64,000 bases of DNA from an uncultured Roseateles sp. (GTDB lineage: Bacteria > Pseudomonadota > Gammaproteobacteria > Burkholderiales > Burkholderiaceae_C): positions 4,898,001 through 4,962,000 of the forward strand of contig NZ_OY729424.1 in the NCBI RefSeq assembly GCF_963422335.1, in the 5' to 3' direction. Position 1 is the stretch's first letter; each line of letters opens with the position of its first letter. Position numbers and translations under genes: made by a program. Below the pieces are notes generated by a model. The model was not told the origin of the DNA. It ran no database searches and saw only the letters and a program-made list of their open reading frames with translations. Shown here piece by piece: positions 7,386 through 16,908 of the stretch.

Positions 7386-8732
7386 TCAGCGCCGGCTGCG
7401 CATCAGCGGCCACAGCAGCAGGCCGCCCAGCGCCAGCACCGCCACGCCGACCAGGGCGCCGGTCTTCACGTAGACCAGGCTGGACCACAGCACATAGGCA
7501 CTGCAGGCGGCGAATGCCAGGGGCAGCCAGGGATAGAACGGAACCCGGTAAGGCCGCGGCATGGCGGGCTCGCGCCGGCGCAGCACGATCAGGGCCAGGC
7601 CGCTGAGCATCAGAAAGAACCAGTAGACCGGCGACAGATAGTCCACCATGGTCGAGAAGCCATCACGGGTCAGCGTGCCGAACGCCACCAGGGCGAGGGC
7701 CACGGCGCTGGTGGCCAGCACGGCCGCGGTGGGCGTGCCGCGCCGGGCATTCCAGCGGCCCAGCCGCAGTTCGGCGGCGAGGTCACGCGCCGCGGCATAG
7801 GTGGTGCGCGGGCCGGCGATCAGGATCGCGTTCATCACCGACAGCGCCGTCAGGGTCACGATGCCCACCATCACCAGCTCGCCAGGCCGACCGAAGCAGC
7901 GCCGCATCAGCTCGGCGGCAGGGGCCTCGCTGCGCGCCAGCCCGTCCAGGCCCAGCACGCGCAGGTAAGCCCAATTGGCGAGCAGGTAGACCGCCATCAC
8001 CAGGGCCAGGCCCCACCACAGCGCGCGAACGATGCCACGCCGGTCATCGCGCATCTCGGCCGACAGCGTGGCCGCATCGCTCCAGCCGCCATAGGCCAGG
8101 AACACGAACACCATCGCCGTGCCCCAGTCATGGCGGGCCGGGTCACTCACCTGCAGCGGTGTCATCGGTGGCGTGCCGGCCATCGTCATCGACGCACCGC
8201 CTGCACCCAGCAGCAGCAGCCCCCCCAGCACCACCCCCATCAACCCCAGCTGCGTGCCCAGGCCGATCTGCACGCCCAGCAGATTGAGCACCGTCAGCAG
8301 CACGATCAGCCCGGCCGCCAGCACCGCGCTGGCATGCGGGCCCAGCCAGGGGCTCAGGTTCACGACCTGGGCCAGGTAGTCACCGAACACAAAAGCCAGC
8401 AAGGCCATGGACCCGGTGTGGATGACGGCAAAGCGTGACCAGGCGAACAGAAAGCCCAGGCGCTGGCCGTAGGCGCGGCGCAGGAAGTGGTAGTCGCCGC
8501 CGGCATCGGGAAAGGCCGAAGCCATCTCGGCAAAGCACAGCGCGCCGACAAAGGACAGCAGGCCGCCGAAGGCCCAGGCCAGGTACAGCGCCCCGTCACT
8601 GCTCAGCGCGCCGGCCACCATCGGCGAGGTCTTGAAGATGCCGGCGCCGACCACCATGCCCACGCACAGCGCCACCGCGTGCTTGACGTCGAGGCGGCGC
8701 TCGGGAAGGGACAGGTCTTGCTGAATCGTCAT
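7386..8732 (-). CDS. APC-superfamily amino acid permease
   Basis: An inner-membrane permease of 448 residues with about 12 hydrophobic segments. The N terminus (LDVKHAVALCVGMVVGAGIF) carries the GAGIF motif of TM1 that forms the substrate site in APC transporters. A second family motif, AFPDAGGDYHFLRRAYG, follows TM2. It is the last gene of an apparent eight-gene train on this strand, 52 bases after the alpha/beta hydrolase. Its likely role there is to take up, or balance, amino acids released by the upstream hydrolases. The substrate is not predictable from sequence. Confidence 0.88.
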   Translation of the reverse strand: MTIQQDLSLPERRLDVKHAVALCVGMVVGAGIFKTSPMVAGALSSDGALYLAWAFGGLLSFVGALCFAEMASAFPDAGGDYHFLRRAYGQRLGFLFAWSRFAVIHTGSMALLAFVFGDYLAQVVNLSPWLGPHASAVLAAGLIVLLTVLNLLGVQIGLGTQLGLMGVVLGGLLLLGAGGASMTMAGTPPMTPLQVSDPARHDWGTAMVFVFLAYGGWSDAATLSAEMRDDRRGIVRALWWGLALVMAVYLLANWAYLRVLGLDGLARSEAPAAELMRRCFGRPGELVMVGIVTLTALSVMNAILIAGPRTTYAAARDLAAELRLGRWNARRGTPTAAVLATSAVALALVAFGTLTRDGFSTMVDYLSPVYWFFLMLSGLALIVLRRREPAMPRPYRVPFYPWLPLAFAACSAYVLWSSLVYVKTGALVGVAVLALGGLLLWPLMRSRR

Positions 8733-8784
8733 GCGCGGGTGCTGGGTGGCCAGGCACCAATACTAGCGAGTATCAGCAGGACAA

Positions 8785-9732
8785 TCAGCCGTGCATTTCC
8801 GCAATGCCGCGGGCCATGGCGGCAATCTCGGCCGCCGTGATGGCGGCCAGTGCCGGCTCCATCACCAGGGTGACGTGCTCGGCCCCCTCCACCGCCACCA
8901 GGCTGCCGCGCGTTGACAGCGCCGCCATATCGGCCTGCAACGCCTGCCACTGCCCATGGGTCTGCTCCTGGCTGAGGCCCGGCCAGGCCATGACCACCGG
9001 CGCCCACAGCACCAGCAGGGGCAGGTCACCCAGGCTGCCGGCAGCTTCGGCCTGCTCGGCGCTGACGGTGAAGGACTGGTATTCCTTGATCGCCGCGTCG
9101 AGCGCATGCTCGCTCAGGGTGGCGAGCAGCTGCTCGGCCACGCCGGGCAGGTCAGCGAAGATCTGCATCGACTGCAGCATCCCCTCGGACGGCTCGCCGC
9201 TGGCGCGGTATTGCGCCAGCTCCTTCAGGTGGGCGGCGCGGTGCGCCTCCAGCAGCGGCGCCATCTCGGGCAGGGCCGGATGCACCGGCTGCCGAGGGTG
9301 GCTGCCGTCGATCAGTACCAGGCCCGCCACCTGCTCCGGATAGCGCCGGGCATACACACGCAGGATGAAGGCGCCCAGCGAGTGGCCCACCATCAGCAGC
9401 GGCCCGCGCACGCCGGCAACCTCCAGCAGCCGGTGCAGCCGCGCAGCGATGGTGGCCGCATCGGCCGGCCCATCCGAGGGCGCACTCCAGCCCAGGCCCG
9501 CGCGGTCGTAGCTGATCACGTCGAATTCGGTCTGCAAGGCAATCTGCAGGCGGGAGTAGAGCGCCGAGGCCGCCCCGGCGCCGGCCTCGATGACGATGGT
9601 GGGCCGCGCGGCCGGGCGCGGTGCACCCGCGGGCGGGCCGCTGCGATGCAAATGCATGCGCAGACCATCGACGACGAAAATCTCGCCCAAGGGATACTGG
9701 GCGACGGTGCGTTGTTGAGGTATCGAGTTCAT
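8785..9732 (-). CDS. Alpha/beta hydrolase
   Basis: A 315-residue alpha/beta hydrolase without a signal peptide. Key elements are the oxyanion/early strand TIVIEAGAGA, the SYDRAGLGWS turn and the nucleophile elbow GHSLG in LMVGHSLGAFILRVYARR. These are followed by VLIDGSHPRQ and a late His in VEGAEHVTLV. The YDRAGLGWS motif is common in esterases and amidases of this superfamily. It lies 30 bases after the M81 peptidase gene on the same strand and before the permease, so it probably acts on an ester or amide released in the same pathway. The exact substrate is unknown. Confidence 0.87.
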   Translation of the reverse strand: MNSIPQQRTVAQYPLGEIFVVDGLRMHLHRSGPPAGAPRPAARPTIVIEAGAGAASALYSRLQIALQTEFDVISYDRAGLGWSAPSDGPADAATIAARLHRLLEVAGVRGPLLMVGHSLGAFILRVYARRYPEQVAGLVLIDGSHPRQPVHPALPEMAPLLEAHRAAHLKELAQYRASGEPSEGMLQSMQIFADLPGVAEQLLATLSEHALDAAIKEYQSFTVSAEQAEAAGSLGDLPLLVLWAPVVMAWPGLSQEQTHGQWQALQADMAALSTRGSLVAVEGAEHVTLVMEPALAAITAAEIAAMARGIAEMHG

Positions 9733-9762
9733 GGGGGTCAGGCTGTCAGTGGGTGAGAGGAT

Positions 9763-11244
9763 TCAAGACCCGTGCGGGTCGGCCACACGGGGCCAGTAGT
9801 CGAGGCTGCGCACGCGGTAAGGCAGGCAGGCGAAGTTCATGTCCATGGCGCCGGGCGTGTTGACGTAGAGCACGGCCTCGGCCAGCGGCGCGAACTGGGC
9901 ATGGAAGTGCTGCGACGACTTCACCACCAGCAGCTTCTTGCTCATCACATCGATGCCCAAGCCCGTGAACAGGCTGGGCGAGAACACCTGGCTGCGCAGG
10001 CTGATCAGCACGATGTCCAGGCCGCGACAGGGCCCGTCCACCGCCTGCACCCAGACGCTGGGGCCCAGCGGTGCGCGCTCGCCGTCCATGTACAGGCCGA
10101 GCTGGTGGTGGGCCTCGTCGACGGCCATGACCACCACGTGCAGATCCACCGGATCGCCCGAGGCCGGCCCGCACTTGCCGCCCAGGCGCAGGTCTATGCG
10201 GGCACCGACACCGGCGTCGCGGCAGATCTGCACCGCGCCCAGGTCCCAGAAGGCGCCGAAGGCCACATCGGCCAGGCCCTGCTCCAGCACCGCGCGCAGG
10301 ATGAAGGTGCTGTCGCCCATGGCGCCGCCCCCCGGGTTGTCGGCCCTGTCGGCCAGCACCACCGGGCCGCCTGCCAAGGCCTGGCTTTGCGCCAGCGCCG
10401 CCTCGATGGACAGGCCCGGCGTGCCGATCTGCTGCCGCAGCGCCCAGAACTCGCGACCCAGGGTCTCGGCTAGGGTTTCAGCCAGCGCGGGATCGTTGTC
10501 CGTCACCACCCACAGCTTGGCGCCGGCCTCCGGCACATCGGCCCAGGGGAAGCCATGGCCCAGCGACACCGACAGCACGCCAGGCTGCTGCTCGGCCTGC
10601 TGCAGGCGGCGCACAAAACCCGCCATCGGCTCGCCGGTGGTGCGCCACTGGCCCACCATCTTGCAGTCGAACACCGCGGTGCTCGGGCGCACCCGGCCCT
10701 GCGCCGTGTCGAGCAGGATGGTCAGCAGTTCCTGCAGGCGCGGCAGCGTGTCGGTGTGCGGATACTCCTTGTAGCTGACGATGGCGTCGGCCGATTCACG
10801 CATCAGCGCGGTGAAGTGGCAGTGCAGGTCCAGCTCCACACCGATGGGCACGCCGGGCCCCACAAGCTGGCGCACGCGTGAGATCAGGTCGCCCTCGCAG
10901 TCGTCATACCCATCGGCCACCATCGCGCCGTGCAGCATCAGCAGCACGCCATCGACCGGGCCGGCCCCCTCCAGGTCGGCCAGAATCTCGTCGCGCAGGG
11001 TTTCATACACCTCGCGCACGGTGCGGCCCAGCGGCTGGGCAAAGGCGCTCAGGCTTTCCACCAGCTCGTGGCCCTCGGCGGCCAGCAGGCGGCGCAGCTC
11101 GGCCATCGCAAGGCCCATGCCCTGCGGGTCGCGCAGGCTGGCATCGCCATGGAAGATGCCGTACTCGTGATAGCCGCCCCAGCCGGTGGGCGCCGGGGCG
11201 AAGGTATTGGTTTCGGTCGCCAGCAGGGCCGCGAACAGCTTCAT
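9763..11244 (-). CDS. M81-family metallopeptidase (MlrC / microcystinase C-like)
   Basis: A 493-residue member of the M81 family, whose founding member MlrC cleaves linear microcystin products and the Adda amide bond. The start LFAALLATETNTFAP is the family hallmark and supplies the conserved Glu. The zinc ligands are visible in VELDLHCHF (Asp and His) and YKEYPHTD (His). The C-terminal domain has VLADRADNPGGGAMGDST, also conserved. It has no signal peptide. The ATG at 11244 overlaps the stop of the serine hydrolase gene by 4 bases, so the two hydrolases are translationally coupled. Many M81 proteins have unknown substrates; action on a peptide or amide bond is inferred from family and context. 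Confidence 0.9.
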   Translation of the reverse strand: MKLFAALLATETNTFAPAPTGWGGYHEYGIFHGDASLRDPQGMGLAMAELRRLLAAEGHELVESLSAFAQPLGRTVREVYETLRDEILADLEGAGPVDGVLLMLHGAMVADGYDDCEGDLISRVRQLVGPGVPIGVELDLHCHFTALMRESADAIVSYKEYPHTDTLPRLQELLTILLDTAQGRVRPSTAVFDCKMVGQWRTTGEPMAGFVRRLQQAEQQPGVLSVSLGHGFPWADVPEAGAKLWVVTDNDPALAETLAETLGREFWALRQQIGTPGLSIEAALAQSQALAGGPVVLADRADNPGGGAMGDSTFILRAVLEQGLADVAFGAFWDLGAVQICRDAGVGARIDLRLGGKCGPASGDPVDLHVVVMAVDEAHHQLGLYMDGERAPLGPSVWVQAVDGPCRGLDIVLISLRSQVFSPSLFTGLGIDVMSKKLLVVKSSQHFHAQFAPLAEAVLYVNTPGAMDMNFACLPYRVRSLDYWPRVADPHGS

Positions 11245-12914
11245 GCCGAGATCTCGTCGCGCACGAAGTGCAGATGGCGGATGCGGAACACATCCATGCG
11301 AAAGCCCGTCACCCGCCCCGCACAGCGCTCGAGATTGAGGGCTCCACCGGCGCCCGAGGCCTTGATCAGCGCATCGGTGCTCAGGCAGCCCAGCAACTCG
11401 CTGGACAGTGGCTGCACCTCCAGCTCCTCGCTGCCGCGCAGGCCCTGGATGCGCAACATCAGGCGGCCGTCTTCCAGCGTCATACGGGCGCGGGCCTCGA
11501 TGTCGGGCGCCCGATAGTCGCCGCAGCACTGTTCGGCTATCTCGGCTATAGCGACCGCGCTGGGCGCCTCTTCCGGCAGGCGCACCATGTGGCGGAGCTG
11601 GCCGCCCTCGGCCAGGGTGATGGCCGCCGGCGCTGCGTCTGCGGCCCAGCCGGTGGTGTCGATCGCTATCGGGCTGAGCGCAATGTCGTGGCACTCCAGC
11701 CACAGCCGCTGCGGGCTGCCACGCAGCGGAATCGCCGGCATGCCCAGCAGGCTCAGGCCCAGCTTGCCGGCCACTTCGGCAAAGCCCACCAGCAGGCCGG
11801 TGGCCGCGTCGTGGTAGCGGGCGCCCAGCAGCGCGGGGTAGGCGCTGGCCAGGGCCCGCTCCTCGACCGGTCCGGTCAGCACATCGGCCAGCAACGCATC
11901 GATGATCTTGAAGGCCAGCGCGGCCGGCGACAAAGGCGCGCCATTGCTCATCAGCACAATGTCCAGGCCATGGGCCGGCACGGTGATCATCTGCGCCGTG
12001 CCCCCGATCACGCCGCCTGCGTGGTGGATCACCTCGACGCCGCGGTATTGATGGCGCATCAGCCCCAGGCCATAGCCCAGCACGGTGCCGCTGGACAGCA
12101 GGGTGGGCTCCAGCATCTGCGCCCAGCTCTCGGGGCGGCCGATCTGCTTGTCAGCGCTGCGCAGATGGGCCGTCCAGCGCAGCATATCGTCCACCGTGGA
12201 GATCATGCCCCCTTCGCCGGCCATCTCCTCGCTGGGGAACATGCCGCGCCGCCAGCCACCGCCGGGCTGGGTCGCGTACAGCGTGGCCATGCCTTGGCGG
12301 ATGTCGAAGTCGCTGGGCAGCGACTCGGTGTCCGTCATACCCAGCGGCGCGAAGATGCGCTCGGCCAGGAAGGGCTCATAGCCCTGCCCGCTGACCCGCT
12401 CCACCACCTTGGACAGCAGCTGGTAGCCGCCGTTGGAATACATCATCTGGCTGCCGGGCTCAAAACTCAGCTCGCTCTGGCGCGCCAGCAGCGGCAAGGC
12501 CGATCCCTTGGGCTGGATCGCATGGCCGTGGGCGATGAAGGACAGCGAGATATTGCAGCGCCAGCCGCTGGTGTGGTTCATCAGCTGGCGCAGGGTGGGC
12601 CCGGTGCCCAGCCGCGGCAGCTCGGGCAGATGCAGGTGAACCGGATCGTCGATGGACAGCAAGCCCTGCTCGGCCAGCAGCAGCACGGCCAGGCAGCAGA
12701 ACTGCTTGCTGGTCGAGCCTATGCGCATGCGCGTGTGCGGCGTGTTGGCGACGCTGTGCTCGAGGCTGGCCAGGCCGAAGCCGCGCCGGCACAGGGTCTG
12801 GCCATCGCGGCTGATGGCGATGACCAGACCCGGCGCATCGCCGCGGTTGAAGGGCTGCAGCAGCGCATCGACGGCTGCCATGCCGGTGAGCGCGGGAGTT
12901 TCGGTTTCAGACAT
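11241..12914 (-). CDS. Serine hydrolase, beta-lactamase/D-aminopeptidase (DAP/MlrB-like) family
   Basis: A 557-residue penicillin-recognising-enzyme-fold hydrolase. The catalytic S67-T-S-K70 motif and Y159-S-N161 sit almost exactly where Ochrobactrum D-aminopeptidase has S62, K65 and Y153. A third-box-like HHAGGVIGG is present. The remaining C-terminal ~230 residues form the extra beta-barrel-type domains of the DAP group, ending FRIRHLHFVRDEISA. No signal peptide is seen, so cleavage is probably cytoplasmic. DAP removes N-terminal D-amino acids, and MlrB of microcystin degraders belongs to the same superfamily. It lies between the MFS transporter (43 bases upstream) and M81 (4-base overlap), consistent with processing an imported peptide. 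Specificity is inferred. Confidence 0.88.
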   Translation of the reverse strand: MSETETPALTGMAAVDALLQPFNRGDAPGLVIAISRDGQTLCRRGFGLASLEHSVANTPHTRMRIGSTSKQFCCLAVLLLAEQGLLSIDDPVHLHLPELPRLGTGPTLRQLMNHTSGWRCNISLSFIAHGHAIQPKGSALPLLARQSELSFEPGSQMMYSNGGYQLLSKVVERVSGQGYEPFLAERIFAPLGMTDTESLPSDFDIRQGMATLYATQPGGGWRRGMFPSEEMAGEGGMISTVDDMLRWTAHLRSADKQIGRPESWAQMLEPTLLSSGTVLGYGLGLMRHQYRGVEVIHHAGGVIGGTAQMITVPAHGLDIVLMSNGAPLSPAALAFKIIDALLADVLTGPVEERALASAYPALLGARYHDAATGLLVGFAEVAGKLGLSLLGMPAIPLRGSPQRLWLECHDIALSPIAIDTTGWAADAAPAAITLAEGGQLRHMVRLPEEAPSAVAIAEIAEQCCGDYRAPDIEARARMTLEDGRLMLRIQGLRGSEELEVQPLSSELLGCLSTDALIKASGAGGALNLERCAGRVTGFRMDVFRIRHLHFVRDEISA

Positions 12915-12957
12915 GGGAGATGGGGTGAGCGGAGGTGCGCGGGTTGAAAAAAGCGGG

Positions 12958-14349
12958 TCAGGACGCCGAGCGCATCGCGCGGCTCAGGCGTACCAGGGAC
13001 GGTTCGGTGGCATGCAGCACCAGCGCGCCGCCGCCGGTGGTCAGCAGCGTGATGGCCACCAGCGCATAGGCCAGTCCGTTGGGCAGGGACTTCAGCGCAT
13101 CCGACAGGCTGCCCACCAGCAGCGGGCTGAGCACGGCAAAGACGAGCGAGGCCACCGTCAGCGCGCTGATCACCCGTGCGCGCAGATGGGCCGGGCTGAT
13201 GTCCTGCAGCAGGTTGGGCATCACGATGGCGCCGCAGATCAGCGGCATCACCAGCAGCGCCATGACCACGAACATCTCGTTGGACGAACGGGCGAACAGC
13301 AGCAGGACAGACAGCAGGCCCGTCAGCAAATTGCCCAGTGTGACGACACGTACGCCACCCGTGGTATCGCCCAGACGCCGCCGCGCCAGGCTCAGCACCG
13401 GGTTGCCCAACAAGGCGCCGACCAGCATGCCGCCCAGGAAGGCCAGACCCAGACCCTGGCCCAGCTCGGCCGGCGTGGTGCCGAACTGGCGCGCCACGAT
13501 CAGCGGCACCCAGGCGCCGATGGCCGACAAGCCCACCGAGGCCAGGCCCAGGCCGCAGACCAGCCCGCTCAGCGTGCGCCAGTGCGTGCGCAGATAGCAC
13601 GCGAAGCTGATGCCCGCAGCCGCCGGCGCTCCTGCGGTCGCTGCCTGTGCCGCGGCAGGGGCCGGCGGCCGCCGCATCAGCAGCAGCAGCACCACCAGCA
13701 CCGGCCCCAGCGCGGCCAGGCCGAAGAACACCAGCCGCCAGGTCTCGTAGGCCTGCAGCGCCGCCGGCAGCAGCGGCCGCATATGGTCCGTCAGCGCCAC
13801 CAGGCCACCGCCCAGCATCGCGCCCAGGGCTGCACCGAACAGGCTGGCCATGGTGAACAACATATTGGCCAGCGCCCGCTGCGCACGCGGGAACAGGTCC
13901 GGGATCAGGCTGTAGGTGATGGGCCCCAGGCCCGCATCGCCCACGCCCAGGCCTATGGAGGCGATGAACAGGATGCTGAAGTCCTGGGCCGTGCCGCGCA
14001 GCGCCGTGGCCGCGCTCCAGAACAGCACGCAGGCAGCCAGCACCAGGCGCCGGTCGAAGCGGTCGCTGAGCCAGCCCAGCGGCAGGGTGGCCAGGCCGGC
14101 GAACAGGGTCACGCCCACGCCTTGCAGCAGCCCCAGCTGGGTGTCGGACAGGTTCAGCGCCTGGCGCAGCGGCTCGGCCAGCAGGGTCAGCGCAATCTTG
14201 TCGACCGCGCCCAGCACGGTGGCCAGTACCAGCAGGGCCAGCGCGTACCAGGCCCCCGCCGACGCACGGGCCGGCTCGGCAGGTGATGCCGGCGATGCCG
14301 GCGTGACGGGGCCCGCCGGCTCTGCAGCGTAGATCGAGTGGATCGTCAT
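12958..14349 (-). CDS. MFS transporter (Spinster-like)
   Basis: An inner-membrane major facilitator of 463 residues with about 12 predicted transmembrane segments. The motif-A loop between TM2 and TM3 reads GWLSDRFDRRLVLA. The start of TM1 (LLVLATVLGAVDKIALTLLAEPL) and the GVGDAGLGPITYSLIPDLFP segment resemble Spinster-type MFS proteins. Its start is only 2 bases from the stop of the TonB receptor gene, so outer- and inner-membrane transport are genetically coupled. In this operon it would move the TonB-imported substrate from periplasm to cytoplasm, the role suggested for MlrD in microcystin degraders, though MlrD belongs to a different transporter subgroup. Confidence 0.9.
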   Translation of the reverse strand: MTIHSIYAAEPAGPVTPASPASPAEPARASAGAWYALALLVLATVLGAVDKIALTLLAEPLRQALNLSDTQLGLLQGVGVTLFAGLATLPLGWLSDRFDRRLVLAACVLFWSAATALRGTAQDFSILFIASIGLGVGDAGLGPITYSLIPDLFPRAQRALANMLFTMASLFGAALGAMLGGGLVALTDHMRPLLPAALQAYETWRLVFFGLAALGPVLVVLLLLMRRPPAPAAAQAATAGAPAAAGISFACYLRTHWRTLSGLVCGLGLASVGLSAIGAWVPLIVARQFGTTPAELGQGLGLAFLGGMLVGALLGNPVLSLARRRLGDTTGGVRVVTLGNLLTGLLSVLLLFARSSNEMFVVMALLVMPLICGAIVMPNLLQDISPAHLRARVISALTVASLVFAVLSPLLVGSLSDALKSLPNGLAYALVAITLLTTGGGALVLHATEPSLVRLSRAMRSAS

Positions 14350-14351
14350 GG

Positions 14352-16832
14352 TCAGAACGGCAGGTTGACGCCGAGGCCGATGGTGCGCGGCTGGGCGATG
14401 CCCGCCTGCGCCAGGCCCAGATTGCTGTCCGAGACGCCGGCGCTCAGCAGCGCACGCCGATTGCCCAGGTTGCGCACATAGCCGGCCAGGCTGAAGCGCT
14501 TGAAGTCAATGCCTGCCTGCAGGTCCACCAGGGTGTAGGCCGGCATGCTGAAGTTGGGCGACACGGCGCTGCCGACATAACCGGTGTTGCGCTGGCCGAC
14601 ATGGTGGGCATTGAGGCCCAGATAGGCCGAGTGGCCGCCGACCGTGAAGCTGCGGGTGGCGCCCAGTGCCGCCGAAAAGCGCGCGCTATTGGGCAGGCGC
14701 GCGCCCGCGCTGGCGCCCAGGGCCGGGGCATCGGTCGTCAGGTAGGCGTCTATCACCGTGCCACTGGCCGTCAGGCGCCAATCCGCCGTGGGCGCCCAGC
14801 TCAGGCTCAGTTCGGCGCCGCGCACACGGGCACTGCCGGTGTTGGTGGTGAAGGTGAACGCGCCGGCGGTGAGGGGCTGCTGAAGATTGCGCCATTCGAT
14901 GTCGTAGATGGCCGCCTCGACCGACAGGCGCCTGTCCAGCAGATTCGCCTTGTAGCCCAGCTCATAGCTCCACAGCGAGTCCGACTGGAAAGCCGACGGC
15001 ACGACATCGCGCGGTGTGTCCGGCTTCAGGCCGTTGGGGCCGCCCGGCCGGTAGCCGCTGGCCGCGCGGAAGTACACATTGCTCACGGGCGTCAGGGCAT
15101 AACGCGCCGTCGCCAGATAGGTGGTGCTGGTCTCGGCCGAATGGCCACCCGACACCGAGGGCGCCCCGACCAACGGGCCATCCGACTGGTCGACATAGGT
15201 CTGGCGGTTGCGGCCCACCCGCACGCCGCCGGTCAGCGCCAGGGCGGGTGTCAGGTGCCAGGTGGCGTCGCCGTAGAGAGCGTTCTCCCGGTAGGCGCTG
15301 GGCAGGAAGGAATTGAGCAGGTTCACACCGCCCAGACTCCCCTCCAGCAAGGCATCGACGCTGCCCAACTGGCTGCCGCGCTCGCGGTTGAGGTAGACGC
15401 CCAGCAGCCAGTCGACGCCGCCATTCGGCTGCGAGGTGAGCCGGAACTCCTGGCTGCGCCGGTGCTGGCCCACATTGGCCGACAGGTTGGCGGCCACGGC
15501 CGGAAAACCCAGGGACACCAGCACCGGCACGTAGCCGGAGGTCAGGTCCTGCGCGATGTCGATGGACGCATCCTGCGCCGAGGTGATGGCATTCAGGCGC
15601 GCCCAACCCAGGTCGTACTCCACATCCAGGCCATACAGGGTCACGCGATTGCGGTAGACCTCCTTGCTGCCGCTGCGATGCGTCAGGTCACCCTCCAACG
15701 GCTGCCCGGTGACAGCGTCCAGGTCGATGGTGCCGCTGCCGTCCCGGCGGGTGCGCTGGGTGGTGGCGGTGAAACGCAGGGTCAGGTCCTTGCTGGGCGT
15801 GAGCAGCCAGGAGAGCCGCGCGCCCTCGGTGTTGCCGGCATTGTTGCGCTCCTCGGCGGCCAGGCCGACGGCCCGGATGTAGCCACTCTGACGGCTGCGA
15901 AAGGCTGCCACCCGCACGGCAGACACATCCTCCTTGATCGGCACATTGAGCACGGCGTGGGCCGAGCTGTTGATGCCCCCGGCCTGGGTGGCCGACAGGT
16001 CCATGCCCACCCGCCCCGAGAACTCTGTCGTGTCCGGCTGATGGGTCACGTACTTGATCAGGCCGCTCATCGCGCCAGCGCCGTACAAGGTGCCCTGGGG
16101 ACCGCGCAGGACCTCGATGTGGTGCAGGTCCAGCATGCCCATGTCCAGCGGCATGGCACTGCCGCCCGCGTAGGCCGAACTGGAACCGGTGGCGACGTCA
16201 TCGACATAGACACCCACCGAGGCAATGCTTTGCGGGCCGATGGAGACGCCACGAATGCTCAGCTGCCCGACCACATTGCCGGTGGACATATCGATGCCGG
16301 GCTGGCCGGCGAGATAGTCGATCAGACTCTTGGCACCGGCCCGCTCCAGCGCCTCGCCTTGCAGCACGGCCACCTGCAGCGGCACCTCGCGCGCCAGTTC
16401 GCGGCGGCGGGTGGCGGTAATGACCACCGCGTCCAGCGCCTGCACCGAGCCCGAGCCGGGCTCCAGCGAGGCACCGGACGGCATCGCGACGATCGCCATC
16501 GCGCCGTCCCGCCCCAGATGCACGGACAGGCGCGTACCCTCCAGCAGCTTTGACAGCGCCGCTTCCGGCAGCCAGGCACCCTTGAGGCCCTTGGTGGTCA
16601 AGCCCCTGACGTCATCCAGCTTGTAGAGCAGTTGCACGCCTGACTGGGTGATGAAGGCGCCGAGCGCCGTCTTCAGGTCGCCGGCGGCCACGTCGTACTC
16701 CTGGGGGCCGGCCTGGATCTGTGCCTGCGTTGGGGCCAGGTTTTGCGCCCGCGCCGGCGAAGCCACCATCAGGGCGCAGGCGCTGGCCACGGCCAATTGC
16801 CTGCAGAACTTTCCTTGCTCGCTGCGTTTCAT
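14352..16832 (-). CDS. TonB-dependent receptor with N-terminal signalling (STN) domain
   Basis: An outer-membrane receptor of 826 residues. It has a signal peptide ending SPARA, an STN domain at about residues 45-100 (AAGDLKTALGAFITQSG), a plug domain at about 130-250 (VAVLQGEALERAGAKSLIDY) and a 22-strand beta-barrel that ends in Phe (LGVNLPF). The STN domain identifies it as a transducer that signals occupancy to the adjacent FecR-like protein, as FecA does. It sits 76 bases after fecR and 2 bases before the MFS gene. I see no Fur-box-like sequence upstream, and the neighbours are hydrolases rather than iron genes. The ligand is therefore more likely a peptide-like compound than a siderophore, although a siderophore cannot be excluded. 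Confidence 0.93.
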   Translation of the reverse strand: MKRSEQGKFCRQLAVASACALMVASPARAQNLAPTQAQIQAGPQEYDVAAGDLKTALGAFITQSGVQLLYKLDDVRGLTTKGLKGAWLPEAALSKLLEGTRLSVHLGRDGAMAIVAMPSGASLEPGSGSVQALDAVVITATRRRELAREVPLQVAVLQGEALERAGAKSLIDYLAGQPGIDMSTGNVVGQLSIRGVSIGPQSIASVGVYVDDVATGSSSAYAGGSAMPLDMGMLDLHHIEVLRGPQGTLYGAGAMSGLIKYVTHQPDTTEFSGRVGMDLSATQAGGINSSAHAVLNVPIKEDVSAVRVAAFRSRQSGYIRAVGLAAEERNNAGNTEGARLSWLLTPSKDLTLRFTATTQRTRRDGSGTIDLDAVTGQPLEGDLTHRSGSKEVYRNRVTLYGLDVEYDLGWARLNAITSAQDASIDIAQDLTSGYVPVLVSLGFPAVAANLSANVGQHRRSQEFRLTSQPNGGVDWLLGVYLNRERGSQLGSVDALLEGSLGGVNLLNSFLPSAYRENALYGDATWHLTPALALTGGVRVGRNRQTYVDQSDGPLVGAPSVSGGHSAETSTTYLATARYALTPVSNVYFRAASGYRPGGPNGLKPDTPRDVVPSAFQSDSLWSYELGYKANLLDRRLSVEAAIYDIEWRNLQQPLTAGAFTFTTNTGSARVRGAELSLSWAPTADWRLTASGTVIDAYLTTDAPALGASAGARLPNSARFSAALGATRSFTVGGHSAYLGLNAHHVGQRNTGYVGSAVSPNFSMPAYTLVDLQAGIDFKRFSLAGYVRNLGNRRALLSAGVSDSNLGLAQAGIAQPRTIGLGVNLPF

Positions 16833-16908
16833 CTTGTCTCCAGTTGTTCTTCAGCATGTGAACCTGCTGATGACTAAGACGAGTGCCGCCCTGCAATCCG
16901 GTGGAAAC

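Noticed and set aside
16833..16908. Fur box or other iron-regulation site before the TonB receptor
   Set aside because: No GATAATGATAATCATTATC-like sequence could be seen, so an iron role is not supported from this region.
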